Shown here: positions 23,990 through 32,631 of the stretch, in pieces
Layout of the letters: each line of letters opens with the position of its first letter
How positions within the stretch are numbered: position 1 is the first letter of the stretch
From: Oscillospiraceae bacterium
GTDB taxonomy: Bacteria; Bacillota; Clostridia; Oscillospirales; Oscillospiraceae
Direction: 5' to 3'
DNA length: 64,000 bases
Assembly (NCBI GenBank): GCA_017458065.1
Contig: JAFTGD010000042.1
Span: 1 to 64,000 of the forward strand
Translations under genes and position numbers: made by a program
Notes under the pieces: generated by a model
The model's database searches: none
Told to the model about the DNA's origin: nothing
Seen by the model: only the letters and a program-made list of their open reading frames with translations

Positions 23990-25873
23990 ATGGAAAAACA
24001 GTTTTTCATCTCCGTTCTGGCCTACGGCAAGCTCTGCGACATGGCCCGGCAGGCCGTGGCGGATCTGGACTATGAGGACACCGAAATCCAGATCTATGAC
24101 TGCAACGTGGATACCCTCCCCGCGACGGTGGAGCAGGCCACCAATCAGGGCTGCGAGATCTTTGTCGCCGGCGCCGGGAACGCCGCGGCCTTCTCCCGCT
24201 GCTCCCAGGCCCACCTGGTGGAAATCCGCATCGGTACGGTGGACTATCTGCGGGCCATCCGCAAGGCCGTACAGATCGGAACCCGGCCGCTGATTGCGGT
24301 CTACCGCTACGGGCGCGCGGTGGATCTGCCGCTTCTGGAAGAGCTATCGGGGGTCAAGCTGGAGCTTCTGCAGTACGAGGATAGCGCTGACCTCTATCAG
24401 GGAGTCCAGCGCTCAGAGGCAGATGTGGTGATCGGCGCATCGCACGCGGTGGAAATTGCCGAAGAGCTGCACAGAAAACACGTCCTGCTCTACTTCAGCG
24501 AGGCGTCCATGCGCAGCGCCCTGCGCCGGGCGCGCGACCTCGCCGTGGACCTGCAGAAGAACATGTTCGGTTTCCGCCTCAACCAGACGGTGCTCTCCCA
24601 CGCGCCTTTCGGCTTCGTAGCTACGGACGACCGGGGCCGCATCCTGGTCTTCAACCGGATGCTGCGCCGGCAGACCGGCCTGGAGGACGTCCGCGTCCAG
24701 GGCAGACCGCTGTCGGAGGTGGTCCCCGCCCTCGCCCCGGAGGATTTTCTCGCCGGGGATGAGATGCAGACCGACCAGCGCCGTCTCATAAACGGCGCCA
24801 TGCAGCGCTGCGTCCAGCTCCGCGTAGAAGACCGGGGGAAGAGCTTTGGCTCGCTGACCTTTCTCTACCCGGACAATGCCAGGCGAAGCCGCTCCGAGCC
24901 CGGAGAGGGCGAGCGTTTCCGCGCTCACCACAGCTGGAAGGACGCTGTCAGCCTCTCCCCCGCCATGCAGAGCATGATCCGCGAGGCAAAGCTGCTGGCG
25001 GACCAGCCCTATCCCCTCGCCATCGGCGGCGAGGCCGGCGTGGGGAAAAGCTTTTTCGCCCAGTGCATCCACAGCGGCTCCCGCCGTGCCAGAGAACCCT
25101 GGCTCAGCATCAATCTCGCCGCGCTCCCCGACCAGGACGCCCCTCGCATTCTCTTCGGCGTCGAGGACGGCAGCGCGGTGCGCCAAGGGCTGCTGGAGCT
25201 GGCCCAGGAGGGCTCGGTGCTGCTGCAGGGGATCGGCTCTTCAACTGCTGCGGTTCAAAGCTGCATTCTGCAGGTGCTGACCGACGGGCAGTTCCGCCGG
25301 ATCGGCGGCGTCTTCCCCGTGCCCTTCCGGGCAAGGTTTATTACTGCGTTTAACGAAGGCGACCCGGCCCTGCTGCGGGACGACCTCTGGCAGCGGCTTT
25401 CGGTCTTCCGGGTGGAAGTGCCTCCGCTCCGCCGGCGGGAGGAGGACATCCCGGCGCTCTTCTCCCTCCTGGCGCAGGAGCGCGGCGTCAGCCTCCGCAG
25501 GCAGGGTGCCGACTTTGACGCGCTGCTGCGCTTCTATTCCTGGCCGGGCAATCTCTCAGAACTCAGCGCCGTCTGCCAGCGCTATCTCTTCTATCTGCGG
25601 CAGACGGAAAAGCCCAGTCCTTCCGCTCGGCATCAGCTGCTGATCCGCGCCATCGGAGAGGACGAGCTGTTTGCCGAGTACCGGCGCCGCTATCCCGTGC
25701 TGCGGGATCCGTCCTCCGCCGCTCCCGAAGAGCTGCTCCCCGCCATCGAGCATATGAAGCAGCTGCTGAAGGTCAGCAACGACCGCCTTGCCGAGAAGCT
25801 CTCTCTGAGCCGGACGACGCTCTGGCGCATCAAAAAGGAGAACGAACGGAAACAGGCGGAAATCAAATCATAA
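23990..25873 (+). CDS. PrpR-N/PAS/AAA+ regulator, sigma-54-contact motif absent
   Basis: A 627-aa protein with a PrpR-N-type sensor (residues about 5-190), a PAS domain (about 200-290), an AAA+ domain (about 318-500) and a C-terminal helix-turn-helix (DRLAEKLSLSRTTLWRIKKE). Walker A is intact (GEAGVGKS, 347-354), as is the PPLRRREEDI segment. The GAFTGA loop that contacts sigma-54 is replaced by GVEDGSAVRQG, and the Walker B acidic pair is replaced by Gln-Gly (SVLLQGIG, 409-416). It therefore probably acts without sigma-54, as TyrR does. ATG at 23990 follows GGGAGGAAAC; the longer open frame upstream is antisense to the lyase gene. Confidence 0.88.
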   Translation: MEKQFFISVLAYGKLCDMARQAVADLDYEDTEIQIYDCNVDTLPATVEQATNQGCEIFVAGAGNAAAFSRCSQAHLVEIRIGTVDYLRAIRKAVQIGTRPLIAVYRYGRAVDLPLLEELSGVKLELLQYEDSADLYQGVQRSEADVVIGASHAVEIAEELHRKHVLLYFSEASMRSALRRARDLAVDLQKNMFGFRLNQTVLSHAPFGFVATDDRGRILVFNRMLRRQTGLEDVRVQGRPLSEVVPALAPEDFLAGDEMQTDQRRLINGAMQRCVQLRVEDRGKSFGSLTFLYPDNARRSRSEPGEGERFRAHHSWKDAVSLSPAMQSMIREAKLLADQPYPLAIGGEAGVGKSFFAQCIHSGSRRAREPWLSINLAALPDQDAPRILFGVEDGSAVRQGLLELAQEGSVLLQGIGSSTAAVQSCILQVLTDGQFRRIGGVFPVPFRARFITAFNEGDPALLRDDLWQRLSVFRVEVPPLRRREEDIPALFSLLAQERGVSLRRQGADFDALLRFYSWPGNLSELSAVCQRYLFYLRQTEKPSPSARHQLLIRAIGEDELFAEYRRRYPVLRDPSSAAPEELLPAIEHMKQLLKVSNDRLAEKLSLSRTTLWRIKKENERKQAEIKS

Positions 25874-25877
25874 AAAA

Positions 25878-25905
25878 CCGAGGGTCTGCAGTCCGCAGCC
25901 CTCGG
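25878..25905. terminator. Bidirectional intrinsic terminator
   Basis: CCGAGGG and CCCTCGG enclose an inner CTGCAG/CTGCGG segment. Six T's follow on the minus strand (end of the TRAP operon) and CTTTC on the plus strand (end of the regulator). Confidence 0.8.
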
Positions 25906-25932
25906 CTTTCGTTATACAGTTGTTGCGTCTGA

Positions 25933-27204
25933 TTATCCGATCGGGATGTTCAGCAGAATCGGCACATAGGTATAGAGAAGCAGAATACCGAACTCCAGGA
26001 TCAGATAGGGCATAATCTTCTTTGATACGGCGCCGATGGTCGTCTTGCAGATCCCGGTGGCGACAAAGAGGTTGACCGCCATGGGCGGCGTAATCATGCC
26101 GATGGATGTGTTGACAATGATGATCAGGCCAAGTGCCACAGGGCTCACGCCGAGAGCGGTCGCCATGGGCAGGAGGATCGGGGTCACCAGCAGGATGATA
26201 GACTGGGTCTCCAGGAAGCAGCCCAGGAACAGGAGCAGCAGGTTCATCGCGAGAAGAATCACGAACTTGTTGCTGAAAGTGCTCATGACGGCGGTGGAGA
26301 TCATGGTGGGGATGTTCTCGCTGGTCATGTACCAGGCGAAGGGAGCGGACATACCCACGACAAACAGCACAACAGCCGAGCTGATGCAGCTGTCCTTGAA
26401 GATCTTATACAGCTGCTTGAGGTTGAGTTCCTTGAAGACAAAGCAGGAGACGATCAGCGCGTAGACGCAGGCGACCGCCGCGGACTCGGTCGGTGTGAAG
26501 ATGCCGCCGTAGATGCCGCCCAGGATGATGACCGGCATGAGCAGCGCGAGGAAGGCATCCTTGAATCGGATAAAGTACTCCTTCACGGGATACTTGGTTG
26601 CATCCACCGAGTCGTACTGTTTGCACATGATCGCGTTTGCGATGCACAGGCCGACAATCAGCATGATGCCGGGGACCCAGCCTGCCGCAAACATGCTGAT
26701 GATCGACACGCCCGCCGTGACTGCGTAGGTCACCATCGGGATCGAGGGCGGGATAACCACGCCCAGAGTACCCGAGGACGCCGCGATCGCAGCCGCTTTC
26801 TCAGGGGGATAGCCCTTCTGGATCATGCGGGGTGCCGTGATGCCGCCGATGGCGGCGACGGTGGCGGGGTTCGAGCCGGAGATCGCCCTGAAGAAGCCGG
26901 AGGCGACGACCGAAATGCAGGCCAGACGGCCCGGGAGACGTTTGAGCAGCAGCTCAAAGAAGCCGATCAGGCGGTCGGAAATGCCGCCTTCCGCCATGAT
27001 GTTGCCGGCGAGGATAAAGAACGGGACCGCCATCAGGGTCGTATTATCCAGCTGGGTAAACATACGGGTGGGGACCGCCGCGAGGTACTGCATGTTGCCG
27101 GTCACAGCCATCGTCACCGCGGCGGCAATACCGAGGCAGATCGCGATGGGGACGCCGAGGAACAGCAGAATAAACAGAACGCCGAAAAGTATACCTGCAC
27201 CCAT
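25933..27204 (-). CDS. dctM: TRAP transporter large permease (DctM)
   Basis: A 423-aa protein of the DctM family with about twelve hydrophobic helices, including the signature stretches LFVATGICKTTIGAVSKKIM and GSNPATVAAIGGITAPRMIQ. It is the ion-coupled translocation subunit of a TRAP importer. It follows the small permease gene without a gap, and is last in an operon led by transketolase genes. Confidence 0.95.
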   Translation of the reverse strand: MGAGILFGVLFILLFLGVPIAICLGIAAAVTMAVTGNMQYLAAVPTRMFTQLDNTTLMAVPFFILAGNIMAEGGISDRLIGFFELLLKRLPGRLACISVVASGFFRAISGSNPATVAAIGGITAPRMIQKGYPPEKAAAIAASSGTLGVVIPPSIPMVTYAVTAGVSIISMFAAGWVPGIMLIVGLCIANAIMCKQYDSVDATKYPVKEYFIRFKDAFLALLMPVIILGGIYGGIFTPTESAAVACVYALIVSCFVFKELNLKQLYKIFKDSCISSAVVLFVVGMSAPFAWYMTSENIPTMISTAVMSTFSNKFVILLAMNLLLLFLGCFLETQSIILLVTPILLPMATALGVSPVALGLIIIVNTSIGMITPPMAVNLFVATGICKTTIGAVSKKIMPYLILEFGILLLYTYVPILLNIPIG

Positions 27205-27714
27205 TTACGCTTCCTCCTTCTTTTCGGTTGAGACATCCGAAGGCTTTGGATCTCTGAGCCCTTCGAAGGTATGGATTGTGTAAAAGATCGCCATCAGCAC
27301 AATCCCGATGGGAATCAGCAGATACATGGCGCCCAGCGGCAGCTCCAGCATGGGGCTTGTCTTGCCCTGGTTGAGCATCTTGGAGGATACGGCCCAGCCG
27401 TACTTCACGAGGAAGACGGCAAAGGCGTCGACCAGCAGCGCTACCAGAACGGATATCGCCTTGACGATCGCTTTGGGGAAGATCATCGGCACGATTTCGA
27501 CCACAAAGTGTCCGCCCTGGCGGGAGGCCAGCATCAGGCCCAGATAGACGATGGTGATCATGCCGTAGCGGGCAAATTCATCGCTCCAGGGGAGGGCATA
27601 CAGCTTGCTGTAGCGCCCGATGGTCGCAAAGAACACGACCAGGACCATCAGGCACATGACGATCACGCAGATGACTTCAACAACTTTTGAAAAACCATCC
27701 AGAAATTTTTTCAT
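27205..27714 (-). CDS. dctQ: TRAP transporter small permease (DctQ)
   Basis: A 169-aa four-helix protein matching DctQ, with the family's PWSDEFARYGMITIVYLGLM segment at residues about 43-62. It pairs with DctM to form the membrane unit. A hairpin between it and the binding-protein gene probably lowers its expression relative to the binding protein. Confidence 0.93.
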   Translation of the reverse strand: MKKFLDGFSKVVEVICVIVMCLMVLVVFFATIGRYSKLYALPWSDEFARYGMITIVYLGLMLASRQGGHFVVEIVPMIFPKAIVKAISVLVALLVDAFAVFLVKYGWAVSSKMLNQGKTSPMLELPLGAMYLLIPIGIVLMAIFYTIHTFEGLRDPKPSDVSTEKKEEA

Positions 27715-27739
27715 GTGAGCTCCTTTATCGCGAAAACAT

Positions 27740-27773
27740 GCCCGACGGACGGATACAGCTCAGTCCGTCGGGC
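27740..27773 (-). terminator. Intergenic hairpin between dctP and dctQ
   Basis: GCCCGACGGAC and GTCCGTCGGGC form an 11-bp stem followed by ATGTTTTC on the minus strand. It lies inside the operon, downstream of dctP, and is likely a partial terminator or an mRNA-stabilising stem. Confidence 0.7.
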
Positions 27774-27814
27774 TGTTTTCTTGCTTTACCGCATTGCTGT
27801 GGCGTTAAGGATTC

Positions 27815-28840
27815 TTACTTGTCGGTCACTGCCTGGATTGCAGCGAGCATATCCTGGTCAATTCCCAGAGAGGTGTCGTCGTAAACGCTCTGGACAGCCT
27901 CGACCCAGACATCCTGGTCGACATCGGTGAAGGTGACGCCAAGGGCTTCCATCTCGGCACGGGCGGAGTCGCCGATCTCTTTGCTGATGGCGCGCTCAGC
28001 AGCTTTGCCTTCCTCGGCAGCCTTGTCGAAGGCTTCCTTCTGCTCGGCGGTAAAGCCGTTGTAGATGTCTTCGTTGATCATGAGGACGCAGGGGCTGTAG
28101 AACAGGTCGATCATGGAGATGTAGTGCTGGACTTCATAGACCTTCGCGGTCAGGATGATGGCAAGGGGGTTCTCCTGTCCGTCGACGGTGCCCTGCTGCA
28201 GAGCGGAGAAGATTTCACCCCAGGCGAGAGGAGAGGGGTTGGCGCCGAGCGCGGTGTAGGTGGCCATGTGGACCTTGTTCTCCATGGTGCGGATCTTCAT
28301 GCCGGCCAGGTCGGCGGGGGTGGCGATCTCTTTCTTGTCGTTGGTCAGATCACGGAAGCCGTTCTCCCAGAAGCCGAGGGCCTTGATGCCGGAGCCGTCA
28401 AACTCGTCCAGAAGGGTCTGGCCGACTTCGCCGTCGAGCACTTCGTAAGCCTGCTCAGCATTCTTGAACAGATAGGGCAGGTCCAGGACGCCCCAGTTGG
28501 CGGTCTTCTTGGAGAAGGAGGGGATGGGGCCGGTGGAGACCAGGCACATCTCCTGGGTTCCCATGGAAACGGCGTCCATCATGTCGGACTCGTTGCCGAG
28601 GGCGGAGTTGGGATAGATGTCGAGGGTCATCTCGCCGTTGGAATACTCCTCGAGGAGCTTCTGCATGGCCTGCAGGCCGCGGACATAGTGGCCGTCGGGG
28701 GCGGTGGTGGTGCCAACCTTGAAGCGGACGGTGGCGGAGTCGGAGCCGAGCAGGCTGCCGTCATCGGCAGCGTGGGCAACCGGGGCGCAGAGGGCGATGA
28801 CCAGAACGAGGGCCATCAGGAGTGCGAGTTTCTTCTTCAT
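27815..28840 (-). CDS. dctP: TRAP transporter substrate-binding protein (DctP)
   Basis: A 341-aa DctP-family protein with a Sec signal peptide ending AHA-A. The diagnostic TRAP segment is visible: LADLPYLFKN-type (VLDLPYLFKNAEQAYEVLDG), then GFWENGFRDLTNDKKEIATP and AGMKIRTMEN, whose arginine clamps a substrate carboxylate. The ligand is thus an organic acid. No lipobox cysteine is evident. ATG at 28840 follows GGAGAACAAC. It lies downstream of transketolase and PGDH_C oxidoreductase genes, implying a sugar-acid substrate. Confidence 0.93.
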   Translation of the reverse strand: MKKKLALLMALVLVIALCAPVAHAADDGSLLGSDSATVRFKVGTTTAPDGHYVRGLQAMQKLLEEYSNGEMTLDIYPNSALGNESDMMDAVSMGTQEMCLVSTGPIPSFSKKTANWGVLDLPYLFKNAEQAYEVLDGEVGQTLLDEFDGSGIKALGFWENGFRDLTNDKKEIATPADLAGMKIRTMENKVHMATYTALGANPSPLAWGEIFSALQQGTVDGQENPLAIILTAKVYEVQHYISMIDLFYSPCVLMINEDIYNGFTAEQKEAFDKAAEEGKAAERAISKEIGDSARAEMEALGVTFTDVDQDVWVEAVQSVYDDTSLGIDQDMLAAIQAVTDK

Positions 28841-28898
28841 GTTGTTCTCCTTTTCTTTTTTGTTTTTATATATAGGGTTTTGCTGACAAATAAGGGGC

Positions 28899-29762
28899 TC
28901 AGATCTTGGGATTCTCCGGGTGGAGCATGGTGGCGATGACCTTCTCCAGGACCTCGTCGTCCCATACCTTTCTCCAGTCCTCACGGAGGACCAGACGGTT
29001 GCCGAGCTGGATGGCGACCTTGCAGGCGTCGGACACGGGGGGATTGCCGGGCAGGTAGCCGAGGAAGTTTGCGCTCAGGTTCAGGACATGACCGGTCATG
29101 AAGGACACGGCAGCCTCTCTGGGGATGCCGCGCTTGACGCCCTCATCCACGGTCTCGGCCATGGCATAGAGGAAGCAGGCGCCCATCACCTCAACGAGGG
29201 TCGGCTCGAGGAAGGCGATCTGCTCGGTGGTCAGCAGGAAGACGTCGTCGGCGCGGTACATGCACTTGGTGGCCTCTTTGACCATCTCCATCTTGTCATC
29301 GTCGCCGCAGATCTTGCTCATGACAACATCCTGGTGCCCGCCGTCGCCGCCGAAGCGATCCTGGAAAGCTTCCTCTTCCTTCTGCCATTTCAGGAAGGAG
29401 GGGTGGCAGGGATGGGTCACGACGAAGGTGCAGTCGTCACGCAGGGTGACTTCCTTGGCGATGGCCGCCGCGGGGTCGAGGATCATGAACACGGTGCCCG
29501 GCTTCAGCATGGGGACATACTGCTTGGAGAGCTCCTTGATCATCGAATCCTTCACGGCGAAGACGACGATGTCCGCAAAGTCGATGGCTTCCTGAGCCGA
29601 GACGCACTTCATGCCAAGCTCCGCCTCAACGCGGGGGACTGCCGGCGCATAGCCTTCTACCAGTTTGACCTCATAGCGGTCAGGCATGGTCATCAGGCTT
29701 CTTGCCATGCGGGTACCCATTTTGCCCGCAGCGCCGATCATGGCTACTTTGATCTTTTCCAT
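28899..29762 (-). CDS. NAD(P)-dependent oxidoreductase, PGDH_C type (ApnO-like?)
   Basis: A 287-aa protein with an N-terminal Rossmann domain (MIGAAGKMGTRMARSL, ADIVVFAVKDSMIKEL) and a helical phosphogluconate-dehydrogenase-type C-terminal domain (THPCHPSFLKW, EPTLVEVMGACFLYAM). Proteins of this build include D-apionate oxidoisomerases, whose pathways also use a specialised transketolase. The neighbouring split transketolase and carboxylate-binding TRAP system fit such a role, but the length and substrate residues could not be compared here. An unrelated hydroxyacid or semialdehyde dehydrogenase activity remains possible. Confidence 0.75.
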   Translation of the reverse strand: MEKIKVAMIGAAGKMGTRMARSLMTMPDRYEVKLVEGYAPAVPRVEAELGMKCVSAQEAIDFADIVVFAVKDSMIKELSKQYVPMLKPGTVFMILDPAAAIAKEVTLRDDCTFVVTHPCHPSFLKWQKEEEAFQDRFGGDGGHQDVVMSKICGDDDKMEMVKEATKCMYRADDVFLLTTEQIAFLEPTLVEVMGACFLYAMAETVDEGVKRGIPREAAVSFMTGHVLNLSANFLGYLPGNPPVSDACKVAIQLGNRLVLREDWRKVWDDEVLEKVIATMLHPENPKI

Positions 29763-29789
29763 GGTATGTGTTCCTCCCTTTTGGATATT

Positions 29790-30728
29790 TTATTTTTTCA
29801 GGGTGCTGACAACTTTTTCGGCGATCGCCTCAGGGGAGAAGCCGTAGGCGTCGGCCAGTTCCTTGGCCGGGCCGGACTCGGCGTAATCGGTGAGGGCGAT
29901 CCGGGTAACCCATGCGGGCTTGTTCTCGCAGGCGAGGCGGCTGATGTAGGAGCCGAGGCCGCCGTTGATGTTGTGATCCTCCACCGTGAAGAGGCAGCTG
30001 CTCTTTGCCATGACCTTCAGGATCTCGGAAGGATCCTTGCCGTAGAGGATGTTGATATCGGCGACCGTGACGTTGACACCCTTTTCCTTCAGGAGTTCCG
30101 CCGCTGCGAGGACGCGGTCCAGAACAAAGCCACTGGAGAAGAGCACCGCGTCGTCGCCGTATTCCTTCCACACCGTGATGCCGCTCTCGGCAAAAGGCGC
30201 GTCCACATCGTAGACGACGGGCTCTCTGCCGCTGCCGGCACGGATATACACCGGTCCGTCGATCTCGACGGCCTTCTGCACTGCGTGATAGCACTGCGCC
30301 GCATCCGCCGGGGTGAAGATGGTGAAGTTCGGATAGCTGGAGACGATGGCCAGATCCTCATAGAACTGATGGGTCACGCCTTCGCGCTCGCCGCCGAGGA
30401 TACCGGCGTTCACGCCGATGAACTTGACATTGAGGTTGGTATATCCCACGAAGGTGCGCATCTGCTCGCCGCCGCGCATCGTCAGGAAGCCGGCGTAGCT
30501 GCCCACGAAGGGGATCATGCCCGCGCTTGCGAGACCTGCCGCCGTATCGACGGCGCCCTGCTCGGCAATGCCGCACTCGACATAGCGCTCCGGATACTTC
30601 TCACCGAAGGCCACCGCACGCATCGCCTTGAGAGAGTCCGGGGAGATGACCATAATGTTCGGATGCTCATCGGCCATGTCCATCAAAGCTGCGGCGTATG
30701 CTTCTCTTGTGCCCTTAAAGCTTGTCAT
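29790..30728 (-). CDS. Transketolase, C-terminal subunit (locus 2)
   Basis: A 312-aa pyrimidine-binding half of transketolase: YVECGIAEQGAVDTAAGLAS provides the conserved Glu, and ALTDYAESGPAKELADAYG marks the C-terminal domain. It lies 3 nt downstream of its N-terminal partner. It clearly differs from the locus-1 subunit, including in the substrate-facing segments, so a different donor sugar is likely. Confidence 0.92.
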   Translation of the reverse strand: MTSFKGTREAYAAALMDMADEHPNIMVISPDSLKAMRAVAFGEKYPERYVECGIAEQGAVDTAAGLASAGMIPFVGSYAGFLTMRGGEQMRTFVGYTNLNVKFIGVNAGILGGEREGVTHQFYEDLAIVSSYPNFTIFTPADAAQCYHAVQKAVEIDGPVYIRAGSGREPVVYDVDAPFAESGITVWKEYGDDAVLFSSGFVLDRVLAAAELLKEKGVNVTVADINILYGKDPSEILKVMAKSSCLFTVEDHNINGGLGSYISRLACENKPAWVTRIALTDYAESGPAKELADAYGFSPEAIAEKVVSTLKK

Positions 30729-30731
30729 GAC

Positions 30732-31550
30732 TCACTTACCCCCCAGTTCTTTTTCCGCGATGGCAAACTGCTCATCGGTGGGTACGCCCTTGTGCCAGGC
30801 GTTGTTATGCTCCATAAAGCTCAGGCCCTTGCCCTTGACGCAGTCGCAGACGATGCAGGAGGGCAGGTTCTTCTCCGCCTTGGCCGCCGCGACGGCGTCC
30901 TTGATAGCGGCGATGTTGTGTCCGTCGATCTCCTGGACATGCCACCCGAAGGCCCGGAAGCGGTCGGCGACGTTGTTCTGCCCGACGGTGAACTCAACGG
31001 ACTTGTAGCTCTGCCAGCCGTTGCGGTCCACAAAGACGATCAGGTTGTCCAGATTGCGGCCGCGCGCCGTGTTGATGCCTTCCCAGCACACGCCCTCCTG
31101 CAGCTCGCCGTCGCCGCAGATGACGTAGGTGTAATAGTCCTTCTTCAGCGCCTTCGCCGCGAAGGCCATGCCGGCGCCGATCGCGATGCCATTGCCGAGG
31201 GAGCCGGATGTCATGTCGACGCCGGGCGTTGCGTGCATGGACGGATGTCCCTGGAACATACTGCCGAGCTGGCGCAGGTTGAAGTGCTCCACCTTCGGCT
31301 CGAAATAGCCTCTCTCGTTGAGGGCAGCGTAATAGATCGGGCAGGAATGACCCTTGGAAAGGATAAACCGGTCGCGATCTTCCCACTCGGGATTCTTCGG
31401 ATCGATGTTCATCACATCAAAATACAAAGTCGCTACGATATCCGCAATCGACAGTGCCGGGCCGGGATGTCCGTCTTTTCCCTCATAGACCATCCGCACG
31501 GCCTCGAAGCGGAGCTTCTTGGCAATCTGCTGGAGCTTCTCGTTTTCCAC
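30732..31550 (-). CDS. Transketolase, N-terminal subunit (locus 2)
   Basis: A 272-aa TPP-binding half, with GDGELQEGVCWEG and ILSKGHSCPIYYAALNERGY. It is the first gene of a leftward operon running through the C-terminal half, the PGDH_C oxidoreductase and the TRAP genes. A perfect-consensus promoter and a palindromic operator lie directly upstream. It would act with the 312-aa partner as a specialised transketolase. Confidence 0.92.
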   Translation of the reverse strand: MENEKLQQIAKKLRFEAVRMVYEGKDGHPGPALSIADIVATLYFDVMNIDPKNPEWEDRDRFILSKGHSCPIYYAALNERGYFEPKVEHFNLRQLGSMFQGHPSMHATPGVDMTSGSLGNGIAIGAGMAFAAKALKKDYYTYVICGDGELQEGVCWEGINTARGRNLDNLIVFVDRNGWQSYKSVEFTVGQNNVADRFRAFGWHVQEIDGHNIAAIKDAVAAAKAEKNLPSCIVCDCVKGKGLSFMEHNNAWHKGVPTDEQFAIAEKELGGK

Positions 31551-31576
31551 CGCAATCTCCTCCGTTTTTTGTTTAT

Positions 31577-31640
31577 CATCAAACGTTAAACCTTTGATGT
31601 TTTACGGCTTTATTATACTGATCACATACCTGCCTGTCAA
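31577..31640 (-). promoter_or_regulatory. Consensus promoter and FadR-type operator of transketolase/TRAP operon
   Basis: On the minus strand TTGACA (31640-31635), a 17-nt spacer and TATAAT (31617-31612) are a perfect promoter. CATCAAA at 31577-31583 and TTTGATG at 31593-31599 form an operator over the early transcribed region. A related half, GTTAAACGCTTGAC at 31716-31729, overlaps the GntR gene's own promoter. Confidence 0.8.
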
Positions 31641-31724
31641 TTGGCGATAGTGTACATAAATTTCAGTTGACTTTTAGCACATTTTCACAAAACATTCGTC
31701 ATTAAACGAAAAATGGTTAAACGC

Positions 31725-31753
31725 TTGACGGTTTCGGTTCGGTTGTATATAAT
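31725..31753 (+). promoter_or_regulatory. Promoter of the GntR-family gene
   Basis: TTGACG at 31725-31730, a 17-nt spacer and TATAAT at 31748-31753. The -35 lies inside an operator-like GTTAAACGCTTGACG element, suggesting autoregulation. Confidence 0.75.
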
Positions 31754-31795
31754 AGGGGCGACCATTTCCACCTGCAATCAGAGGAGCGTGATGAC

Positions 31796-32512
31796 ATGGA
31801 TAAAGTAAGCTTGCAGGCGAAGCCCCAGGTCCGGCTCTCGGCCCCGGATTACGTGATCGAACAGCTTAAACAGGCAATCGCGGAAAAACGCCTGAAACCC
31901 GGTGACCGGCTGCCGGCTGAGACCGAGCTGGAAGCCCTCTACGGGGTAAGCAGAGGATCCATCCGTCAGGCGATGAAGGCGCTGGAGATGCTCGGTGTGG
32001 TGACCATCCGCCCCGGCGACGGGACCTATGTGAACGACGAGATCTCACAGAAGAGCTTCAACCCTCTGATCTTTGCCCTCTTGCTCTCCAATCCCTCCAC
32101 CCAGATGATCCGCGATGCCCGTTACGCCATGGAGCGCGACATTCTCGAGCTGATCCTGAGTGACGAAGAGCGGGCAAAGGCCTCCATCCCCCTGCTGCAG
32201 GATAACCTCGCCCATCACCAGGCGCTGCTTGATGCGAAGGCGTCCGCGGACGAACTGGTGGAGAACGATCTCGCTTTTCACAGGATCCTCTCCGAAGCCT
32301 GCGGGAACCTTGTGATGAAGATTGTGTACGATTATGTTCTGGAGGCCTTCCGGAGCATGATCGTCAGGACCACCACGGCGCAGATCGAAGCTGATACGTC
32401 CTACACCATGCAGGACCACGGCAGGATCCTCAGTGCCATCGAGGCGCGGGATTACGGTCAGGCAAAGCTGGCGGTCAAGTCTTCTTCCGAGGTCTGGCAT
32501 GACCTGATGTAA
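31796..32512 (+). CDS. GntR-family regulator, FadR (FCD) subfamily
   Basis: A 238-aa protein with an N-terminal GntR winged helix (LKPGDRLPAETELEALYGVSRG, then SIRQAMKALEMLGVVTIRPG) and an all-helical FCD ligand domain (residues about 85-235) that keeps metal-type histidines in LAFHRILSEACGN and LQDNLAHHQALL. FCD domains bind organic acids or sugar acids. It is divergent from the transketolase/TRAP operon and sits beside its operators, so it is the probable substrate-responsive repressor. GAGGAG precedes the ATG. Confidence 0.9.
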   Translation: MDKVSLQAKPQVRLSAPDYVIEQLKQAIAEKRLKPGDRLPAETELEALYGVSRGSIRQAMKALEMLGVVTIRPGDGTYVNDEISQKSFNPLIFALLLSNPSTQMIRDARYAMERDILELILSDEERAKASIPLLQDNLAHHQALLDAKASADELVENDLAFHRILSEACGNLVMKIVYDYVLEAFRSMIVRTTTAQIEADTSYTMQDHGRILSAIEARDYGQAKLAVKSSSEVWHDLM

Positions 32513-32531
32513 ACCTTCCCTCCCCTCGCCG

Positions 32532-32550
32532 CGGCGGAGAGGCTCCGCCG
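32532..32550 (+). terminator. Hairpin after the GntR gene
   Basis: CGGCGGAG and CTCCGCCG form a stem with a 3-nt loop. No T-tract follows, so it may only weakly separate the GntR gene from the dehydrogenase gene. Confidence 0.45.
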
Positions 32551-32631
32551 TGCCCCGGATTCCGCCCCCTCCCCCGTCGCAGTACCCTGTGCAGTTCTCA
32601 TGAAAAAAATATTGAAAAGGAGTCTTGCCCC

